From: Deltaproteobacteria bacterium
GTDB lineage: Bacteria; Myxococcota_A; Polyangia; Polyangiales; Houyiibacteriaceae
Length of the DNA: 11,744 nucleotides
Direction of reading: 5' to 3'
NCBI GenBank assembly: GCA_003647035.1
Contig: QMMB01000049.1
Coordinates: 1-11,744 of the forward strand
A program made the translations under genes and the position numbers. Shown in pieces: positions 6,762 through 11,744 of the stretch (positions are counted from its first letter, which is position 1; every line of letters begins with the position of its first letter). The notes beneath the pieces are model-generated. The model was given only the letters and a program-made list of their open reading frames with translations. It ran no database searches and was not told where the DNA came from.

Positions 6762-8411
6762 ATGCGAATCGGAACATCGTACAAGCAACATCCTGGCCTT
6801 GCCGATCGATGGGATGCCATCGTCATTGGCTCGGGCATCGGTGGCCTCTGCGTCGCAGCGACGTTGGCCAAACTGGCCGACAAGCGTGTCCTGGTCCTCG
6901 AGCGGCACTACACGGCAGGCGGCTTCACGCACACGTTCCGCAGGCCAGGATACGAGTGGGATGTCGGGGTTCACTACATCGGCGATGTGTCTGATCCCCG
7001 CGGAAGCGCGCGGAGGATCTTCGACTTCATCACCGACGGCCAGCTCGACTGGGCGGACATGGGCGAGGTTTACGATCGCATCATCCTCGGCGAGAATTCG
7101 TACGACTACGTGAGCGGCCTCGAGAACTTCCGGGCACAGCTGCACGAATACTTCCCGAGCGAGAAAGACGCGATCAATCAGTATCTGGAGAAGGTTCTCA
7201 GTACGGTCAAAAAGTCGCAGCTCTTCTTTGCCGAAAAGGCAGTGCCGCCGTTCGTCTCGAAGATTTTCGGCGCAATGATGCGTCGCGGGCTGCTCAAAGA
7301 CTCCATGCGGAGCACCCGCGAAGTCCTCGAGGAGCTTACGCAGAATCAAGAGTTGATAGGGGTGCTCACCGGCCAGTTCGGCGACTATGGGTTGGTTCCA
7401 TCGGAGAGCAGCTTTTTCATTCACGCGATGGTCACGAGCCACTATTTCCGCGGCGCTGCATATCCCGTCGGCGGCTCCGCGCGGATCGCCGAGACCATCC
7501 TCCCGGTGATCGAGCGCGCCGGTGGCGAAGTGATCACCAACGCAGAAGTCGAGGAGATCATCCTCCAGGATGGACAGGCGGTCGGCGTCAAGCTGCTCAA
7601 CGGCCGCGAGCTCCGCGCGCCCATGGTGATCAGTGATGCGGGGGCTGTGAATACATTCTCGCGACTGCTGCCGAAGGACGCTGCGCAGGCGACTGGATTC
7701 CCGAGCAAGGTCGATCAGATAGGCTCTTCGATTGCACATCTGTCCTTGTACGTGGGCCTGAAGGGAACCACCGAGGAGCTCGGGCTCGAGAAGACGAACC
7801 TCTGGGTCTATCGGGATCACAAGCACGAGGAGAACTTCAAGCGCTTCCAGGAAGACATCCACGCGCCGCTGCCTCTCGTGTACCTGTCGTTCCCCTCCGC
7901 GAAGGACCCGGACTTCGATCGCCGCTATCCGGGCCACTCGACCATCGAGGCCGTCACCTTGGGGCCCTACGAACCGTTTCGCGCCTGGGAAAGCACGTCG
8001 TGGAAGAAGCGCGGCGCCGAGTACGACGAGCTCAAGGCGAGTCTTTCGGAGCGCTTGTTGGCGTCCCTGTACAAACACGCCCCCGGCACGCGCGGCCAGG
8101 TGGAGATAGCCGAGCTGTCGACACCGCTCACGACCCGCAACTTCGCGGCGCACCCTCATGGTGAAATCTACGGGCTACAGCACACGGCACACCGATTCGA
8201 GCAACGTTGGCTTCGTCCGAGCACACCGATCAAGGGCTTGTACCTGACGGGCGCCGATGTGTGCTCTGCAGGTGTGGTTGGCGCCTTGATGGGCGGAATG
8301 CTTTGTAGCTCCGCCGTGCTGCAAGGAAACGTCCTCGGCCGCGTGCTGAAACATCAGGCGTCAGGGTCAGGTGCAAGGGCGACAACGCCACAGACCCCTG
8401 CGCGCGCCTAG
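6762..8411 (+). CDS. FAD-dependent oxidoreductase, retinol saturase / phytoene desaturase-like
   Basis: A 549-residue flavoprotein of the CrtI/RetSat superfamily. It shows the dinucleotide-binding GSGIGG (23-28) after a short leader. The ribose-binding acidic residue E47 follows in VLVLERHYTAGGFTHTF, then GYEWDVGVHYIG (H71). The C-terminal FAD-binding segment is LYLTGADVCSAGVVGALMGG (494-513). The ERHYTAGGFTHTF...WDVGVHYIG block is typical, from memory, of all-trans-retinol 13,14-reductase (retinol saturase) and its bacterial relatives. That suggests reduction or isomerisation of a conjugated polyene, but the substrate cannot be named. AGGAG at 6751-6755, six bases before ATG 6762, is one of the best ribosome sites in the window. 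It is co-transcribed with the TetR gene. The last roughly 20 residues (ASGSGARATTPQTPARA) are low-complexity and probably disordered. Its stop codon overlaps that of the convergent gshA. Confidence 0.85.
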   Translation: MRIGTSYKQHPGLADRWDAIVIGSGIGGLCVAATLAKLADKRVLVLERHYTAGGFTHTFRRPGYEWDVGVHYIGDVSDPRGSARRIFDFITDGQLDWADMGEVYDRIILGENSYDYVSGLENFRAQLHEYFPSEKDAINQYLEKVLSTVKKSQLFFAEKAVPPFVSKIFGAMMRRGLLKDSMRSTREVLEELTQNQELIGVLTGQFGDYGLVPSESSFFIHAMVTSHYFRGAAYPVGGSARIAETILPVIERAGGEVITNAEVEEIILQDGQAVGVKLLNGRELRAPMVISDAGAVNTFSRLLPKDAAQATGFPSKVDQIGSSIAHLSLYVGLKGTTEELGLEKTNLWVYRDHKHEENFKRFQEDIHAPLPLVYLSFPSAKDPDFDRRYPGHSTIEAVTLGPYEPFRAWESTSWKKRGAEYDELKASLSERLLASLYKHAPGTRGQVEIAELSTPLTTRNFAAHPHGEIYGLQHTAHRFEQRWLRPSTPIKGLYLTGADVCSAGVVGALMGGMLCSSAVLQGNVLGRVLKHQASGSGARATTPQTPARA

Positions 8412-9814
8412 AGCCCGGCTACGCGGATCACCGCGTCGCGCGACGGCAGGTCGTCACCCACGCGTTCGAGCAGCACGTCGGCCGGGCAACGAGAAGCTTC
8501 GAGCAGCGCCCGTAGCGGGCGAAGCAAGACGGTTTCGTCCTCGCCCTCATCGTTCTGGTCGCCGATTCGCCGCAAACCGGCCTCGGCGAGCTCCAGTATC
8601 TGACCGGCCCAATCGGCCGCTTCGCGGTTCATGAACTTCGTCTGGACGCCATGTCGTGCGAGCGCGTCTCGTTGACGCTCGACTTCGGGGAACGACCAGC
8701 TGTCCACCAACCCCTCGAGCGCGCTGAAGCTGTCGCCGTCGTACAGCAGTCCCTTCCAAAGCGCGGGGAGGGCGAACGAGAGCTCCGGCCGTTGTACGTC
8801 TGCGCCACGGTATTCGAGGGTGCTCTTGAGCCGCACTTCCGGGAAGAGCGTGCTGAGATGGTCCACCCAATCGCCGTAGTGGGCCCGAATGCCTTGGAAG
8901 CCCTCTTCCATGAAGGACTGAAACGTCTGGCCGGTGTTGTAGAAGGCCTTGCCGTTGCGCTTCACCAGAAACATCGGCGCCCGCAGCGCCCATTCGACGT
9001 ACTCGATGTACGACGGATGATCTTTCCACGCGAAGGGCAAGAGCCCGGACCGGTCCGGGTCCATGTGAAGCCAAACCAGTGCACGATACGAACGGTAGCC
9101 GCTACGCTTGCCACCCTCCCATGGACTGTTGGCAAACATGGCGGTGACGATCGGTTGGGCGCGCAGGCCCACGCGGAGCTTGCGCATCGCGTCTTCTTCG
9201 GACGCGTAGTCGAGGTTGGCCTGGACGGTGCAGGTCTTGGTCATCATGTCCCCAGCCATCGAACCGCGCGTGGGCATGTACTCCCGCATGACGTCGTATC
9301 GCATCTTCGGTACCCACCCGAGCTCCTCCACCGACGCAAATGGGTGGCAGCCCAGCCCGAGCCACACGAGCCCGAGGTCGTCGATGACCGGCCGTAGGTC
9401 TGCCCAATGGGCATCGGACTCCGCCTTGCCGTCGTGCACCGTCTTGTACGGCGCTCCGGACAGCTCGATCTGCGACCCCGGCTCGAGCGTCACCGAAGCG
9501 CCCTCGCGCCGAAGAGCGATGATCGGTCCGCCCTCGGTCTCACGCTCGGGCGTCCAGCCATGCTCTGCGATCAACCGCTCGAAGATCGCCACCACGCTCG
9601 TCGCGCCGTCGTAGGGCAGGTGCGCCCCGCTAGCTTTTTGCACTGCGATTCGCTCGGCTTCGGTGCCTACCAGCCAGCGCTCTACGGGCTTCTCGGCATC
9701 GTGGAAGAGCACGAGCAAGTCATCCATCCCGCGAAGGGGTTCATCGGGTTTCGGCAACGTGTCCTCTGAGTCCGTCCGTGGGGCGCGGGACCGTACCACG
9801 AAGGGCGCATCCAT
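8408..9814 (-). CDS. gshA: Glutamate-cysteine ligase, plant/alphaproteobacterial type
   Basis: This enzyme joins glutamate to cysteine through the gamma-carboxylate using ATP, the first and committed step of glutathione synthesis, in the cytoplasm. The 468-residue product carries the whole plant-type (GCS2-like) signature set: GTEAE (50-54), LEPGSQIELSGAP (110-122), the CTVQANLDY region (195-203), FANSPW (227-232), and HLSTLFPEVRLK...EYRGAD (319-339). The start at 9814 gives a 29-residue lead before M30 (position 9727). M30 begins MDDLLVLFHDAEKP, where related proteins usually begin, so the shorter 439-residue form is possible. Neither start has a convincing Shine-Dalgarno. No glutathione synthetase (gshB) is in the window. 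The gene is divergent from pyrE across a 60-base gap and convergent with the oxidoreductase, sharing the CTAG at 8408-8411 as opposed stop codons. Confidence 0.93.
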   Translation of the reverse strand: MDAPFVVRSRAPRTDSEDTLPKPDEPLRGMDDLLVLFHDAEKPVERWLVGTEAERIAVQKASGAHLPYDGATSVVAIFERLIAEHGWTPERETEGGPIIALRREGASVTLEPGSQIELSGAPYKTVHDGKAESDAHWADLRPVIDDLGLVWLGLGCHPFASVEELGWVPKMRYDVMREYMPTRGSMAGDMMTKTCTVQANLDYASEEDAMRKLRVGLRAQPIVTAMFANSPWEGGKRSGYRSYRALVWLHMDPDRSGLLPFAWKDHPSYIEYVEWALRAPMFLVKRNGKAFYNTGQTFQSFMEEGFQGIRAHYGDWVDHLSTLFPEVRLKSTLEYRGADVQRPELSFALPALWKGLLYDGDSFSALEGLVDSWSFPEVERQRDALARHGVQTKFMNREAADWAGQILELAEAGLRRIGDQNDEGEDETVLLRPLRALLEASRCPADVLLERVGDDLPSRDAVIRVAGL

Positions 9815-9874
9815 GCCGCCAGGCCGTAGCAGTTCGCGGTTGCACCGACGGCCCGGACGTGGTGGAACACCCCG
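9815..9874. other. Divergent gap between gshA and pyrE
   Basis: Sixty GC-rich bases separate two divergent start codons. I find no convincing -35/-10 pair on either strand. The promoters may therefore lie inside the neighbouring coding sequences or be of a non-sigma70 type. GGTGGA at 9861-9866 may serve as the ribosome site for pyrE. Confidence 0.4.
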
Positions 9875-10423
9875 GTGGATCGACTACTCGGGCTTCTCCG
9901 CGAGCGCGGTTTCCGTCGCGGCAACTTCGTGCTGAGCTCTGGCAAAGAGAGCGACTTCTTCATCGACTGCAAGCCAGCCGTGCTTTGCGCCGAGGGTCAC
10001 GTGCTGGTCGGCCAGGCATTGATCGCCCAAATTCGCGACGTCCTAGGTCCGGTTTCGGCGGTCGCGGGCGTCGAGCTCGGCGGATGTCCGCTCGCATCCG
10101 CGGTCGCGTCGGCATCTTGGGCAAACAACGACCCGATCGATGCCGTGTACATTCGCAAGTCCACCAAGGAGCACGGCACCCGGAAGATGCTCGAAGGGGC
10201 AGACCATCTCGACGCAAACGCGAAGCTCGTGATCGTCGAAGACACGGTGACCACGGGGGGCTCGACACTTCGTGCGGTGCAGGCGGTCCGTGATGCGGGC
10301 TTCGAAGTGGCCGGCGTGATCGCAGTGGTCGACCGACTCGAAGGAGGAGCGGCGGCGATTCGAGACGCTGGGGTGTCGTTCAGCACGCTCTACGACCGGA
10401 CCGATTTCATGGGGGACGCATGA
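9875..10423 (+). CDS. pyrE: Orotate phosphoribosyltransferase
   Basis: A 182-residue type I phosphoribosyltransferase that converts orotate and PRPP to orotidine 5'-monophosphate, the fifth step of de novo pyrimidine synthesis, in the cytoplasm. The PRPP loop is plain: LVIVEDTVTTGGST, with E122 and D123 followed by TVTTGG. Near the N-terminus FVLSSGKESDFFIDCKP matches the OPRT pattern with substrate-contacting residues. IRKSTKEHGT contributes the flexible catalytic loop (Lys-rich, with EHGT). The GTG at 9875 is the first usable start; the frame is open back to a stop at 9827 but holds no ATG. A GGTGGA nine bases upstream may be the ribosome site. The stop codon overlaps the next start as ATGA (10420-10423). 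pyrF and the other pyr genes are not in this window. Confidence 0.94.
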   Translation: MDRLLGLLRERGFRRGNFVLSSGKESDFFIDCKPAVLCAEGHVLVGQALIAQIRDVLGPVSAVAGVELGGCPLASAVASASWANNDPIDAVYIRKSTKEHGTRKMLEGADHLDANAKLVIVEDTVTTGGSTLRAVQAVRDAGFEVAGVIAVVDRLEGGAAAIRDAGVSFSTLYDRTDFMGDA

Positions 10424-11070
10424 GCGGACGGGTGCTTTTGGGGCTCGTGCTGGTCGCGGCGGTCGCCGTGTCAGGCTGCAAACCGAAGAAGATCTCCATG
10501 CAACCCGGTGCGCGAACATTCACACCCGATTCGTACCTGGGTGTCTGGGAGGCCTGGACTCGCGACAAGGAGTCCTTTTCGTGGAAGGCGCTGTCTCACG
10601 AGATTCACGTGGCCGCGACGTTCGAGTCCTGGGAGTTCCGCTGGGCCTACGTCGTCCGCTACGCGTATGACTACAGCCTCAAGCCTGAGGCGCGGGACGA
10701 GATGCTCGACGCCAGCCTGGCGAGTTCTCGGCAGGAGCACCGCTTTTTCGTTGCCTTGTCCGGGATGGACTTCAGAGAATCCAACCTGGCCGGCAAGACG
10801 TCGGCCTGGCGCGTGCTGCTGATCGACCCGGCGGGCAATCAGACGATTCCCGTGCTCATGGAGCGTGTCAGGCGGCCCACAGCCGTCGATCGGGTCTACT
10901 TCCCCCAGGTTAATTCGTTCAGGGAGACCTTTCGCATCACCTTTCCAGCCGTCGAGGCCGATGGGCGACGGACCATCCCGGACGGGGCCCAATTCATGAT
11001 TCTGCGCTTTACCGGGGCCCGCGGCAGAGCCGACCTCCGTTGGGATCTGCAGCCTTCCAAGGGCGGTTGA
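10420..11070 (+). CDS. Uncharacterised lipoprotein, translationally coupled to pyrE
   Basis: A 216-residue protein that I do not recognise. It starts with a short basic N-region, a hydrophobic stretch (VLLGLVLVAAVAV) and a canonical lipobox V17-S18-G19-C20, so it should be cleaved before C20, lipidated and anchored in the envelope. The lysine pair after the cysteine (CKPKK) and no aspartate at +2 favour outer-membrane sorting under the E. coli rule, which may not hold here. The mature part is rich in aromatic residues (YLGVWEAWTRDKESFSW, SWEFRWAYVVRYAYDY) with alternating beta-like patterning and no further transmembrane segment. The start codon overlaps the pyrE stop by four bases (ATGA), so it probably depends on pyrE translation. 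It ends seven bases before the next promoter. A role together with the following lipoprotein is possible but unproven. Confidence 0.82.
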   Translation: MSGRVLLGLVLVAAVAVSGCKPKKISMQPGARTFTPDSYLGVWEAWTRDKESFSWKALSHEIHVAATFESWEFRWAYVVRYAYDYSLKPEARDEMLDASLASSRQEHRFFVALSGMDFRESNLAGKTSAWRVLLIDPAGNQTIPVLMERVRRPTAVDRVYFPQVNSFRETFRITFPAVEADGRRTIPDGAQFMILRFTGARGRADLRWDLQPSKGG

Positions 11071-11077
11071 CGAAGGT

Positions 11078-11107
11078 TTGACAGGCTCGAACGAGGCTCG
11101 CTATCAT
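11078..11107 (+). promoter_or_regulatory. Sigma70-type promoter of the second lipoprotein gene
   Basis: A consensus -35 box TTGACA (11078-11083) and a TATCAT -10 box (11102-11107, five of six matches) are separated by 18 bases. They lie seven bases after the previous stop codon. Transcription should begin near 11113-11115, inside the inverted repeat at 11111-11136. Confidence 0.7.
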
Positions 11108-11110
11108 TTG

Positions 11111-11136
11111 TTCGTTACGTAAGCCTTTGTAACGAA
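11111..11136. promoter_or_regulatory. Inverted repeat TTCGTTAC-N10-GTAACGAA at the start of transcription
   Basis: Perfect eight-base arms (11111-11118 and 11129-11136) enclose ten bases. The left arm also forms part of the self-palindrome TTACGTAA (11115-11122). Its place just after the -10 box fits either an operator for a dimeric regulator or a 5'-leader hairpin. The Shine-Dalgarno lies outside it. Confidence 0.5.
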
Positions 11137-11165
11137 TGAGAAAACGGACCGCGGGGAGGTTCAAA

Positions 11166-11744
11166 ATGATTGTGCGCCATAGGGGGTGGGTGGTTGCAGT
11201 TCTTGTTGCAGCGCTCGGGTTGGGTTGTCACGCCGCCGAAAATGATCCGGAGGGGCAAGCGAGCGAGCTTTCCGATCCGGTTCGCAGAGAGAACGCGATT
11301 TTCAATCTCAAGGGGATCTACACCGAAACGCTTGCCGCGAACGGTGGCGATCGGAGCAGCCCGGAGGTCAAGGCGGTTGCCGATGTGATCGTCGATCCGC
11401 TCACTCGGGCTTACCTCGAGCACCCAGAAGACCGTATCAACGGGCTCGGGATTCTGGATCTCCTGTACGAGATGCAGGACGCGCGCAGCCTTCCGGCCCT
11501 CCTCGCAGCGTTGAACTGGCGAAACGAGGTCTCCGAAGAGCACGCGATCCGCGCCGCCAAGACGATCCAGTTGATCGAGGTGCCCGCCGGGGAACGGGCC
11601 GCCGTGGTCCAGGCGCTCGCGCAGTCGCTCGAGCGCATCACTGACTCGCGCCAAAAAGACACCAACTTGCGAATAGCGATGATTCGCGCACTCGGTTCGC
11701 TGCATGACAAGGGTGCCACCGCTATCTTGGCGACCGTCGCCACC
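11166..11744 (+). CDS. Lipoprotein with helical, HEAT-repeat-like sequence (3' truncated)
   Basis: The frame stays open for 193 codons to the end of the window, so the gene continues beyond it. ATG 11166 is supported by GGAGG (11155-11159) at six bases and by the promoter at 11078-11107. Residues 1-21 form a lipoprotein signal: an RHR-containing start, the hydrophobic WVVAVLVAALGLG, then C21. The lipobox is relaxed (GLGC, with Gly rather than Leu at -3). After an acidic, probably flexible linker (ENDPEGQASELSDPVRRE), the sequence is helix-rich with repeating pieces such as INGLGILDLLYEMQDARSLPALLAAL and LRIAMIRALGSLHDKGATAIL (split here from longer runs). That is the pattern of HEAT/armadillo-type repeats in which a residue pair changes are scored as one short helix each. 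A scaffold or protein-binding role in the envelope is inference. I do not recognise a specific family. Confidence 0.8.
   Translation, partial: MIVRHRGWVVAVLVAALGLGCHAAENDPEGQASELSDPVRRENAIFNLKGIYTETLAANGGDRSSPEVKAVADVIVDPLTRAYLEHPEDRINGLGILDLLYEMQDARSLPALLAALNWRNEVSEEHAIRAAKTIQLIEVPAGERAAVVQALAQSLERITDSRQKDTNLRIAMIRALGSLHDKGATAILATVAT

Noticed and set aside
6633..8159. A 508-codon open frame on the minus strand
   Set aside because: It is antisense to the oxidoreductase, whose FAD motifs, ribosome site and stop are clear. Its composition is that of a shadow frame.
8651..9397. A 248-codon plus-strand open frame starting at ATG 8651
   Set aside because: It is wholly antisense to gshA, which has a complete set of catalytic motifs. 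The plus-strand translation shows no recognisable domain.
1..11744. CRISPR arrays, insertion sequences, phage genes, tRNA or rRNA genes, toxin-antitoxin pairs
   Set aside because: I scanned for short regular direct repeats, transposase motifs, cloverleaf-like sequence and small paired genes and found none. The gene content is housekeeping and envelope proteins.

Overview
The window reads as about 11.7 kb of ordinary chromosome from a GC-rich (roughly 60-65% by eye) Gram-negative bacterium. The large Ig/beta-helix protein, the many predicted lipoproteins, the IHF-like gene in front of tyrS and the plant-type enzymes together suggest a Myxococcota/deltaproteobacterial-type genome. That assignment is inference from gene content; no rRNA or other taxonomic marker is present. 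I see no phage, IS element, CRISPR array, tRNA or rRNA. Coding density is high: the longest gene-free stretch is about 170 bases (4302-4471).

Layout. (1) 3-3065 (+): the 3' part of a large exported-type protein. It has an Ig-like domain, an IPT/TIG domain and four divergent units of about 200 residues, probably forming a right-handed beta-helix. Its beginning lies outside the window. (2) 3114-4301 (+): a PLP-dependent cystathionine gamma-synthase-like enzyme that resembles the plant enzyme. (3) 4420-6016 (+): a strong sigma70-type promoter drives an IHF/HU-family DNA-bending protein, followed after 9 bases by tyrosyl-tRNA synthetase. (4) 6113-8411 (+): a probably autoregulated two-gene unit, a TetR/WHG-type repressor and a retinol-saturase/phytoene-desaturase-like FAD oxidoreductase. 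A TTTAC-N3-GTAAA palindrome overlaps its promoter. (5) 8408-9814 (-): plant-type glutamate-cysteine ligase. It converges on the oxidoreductase so tightly that both stop codons share the tetranucleotide CTAG. (6) 9875-11070 (+): orotate phosphoribosyltransferase, divergent from gshA and joined by an ATGA overlap to a small unknown lipoprotein. (7) 11078-11744 (+): a promoter, an 8-bp inverted repeat at the expected transcription start, a strong Shine-Dalgarno and the 5' part of a second lipoprotein with helical, HEAT-like sequence, which runs off the window.

The genes are mainly housekeeping: methionine/cysteine synthesis, glutathione synthesis, pyrimidine synthesis, tRNA charging and nucleoid architecture. 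Interspersed are envelope proteins of unknown role and one regulated oxidoreductase. I do not find a convincing new defence or mobile system. The items most worth a second look are the TetR-oxidoreductase unit with its operator, the unrecognised lipoproteins flanking the 11.1 kb promoter, and the repeat architecture of the beta-helix protein.
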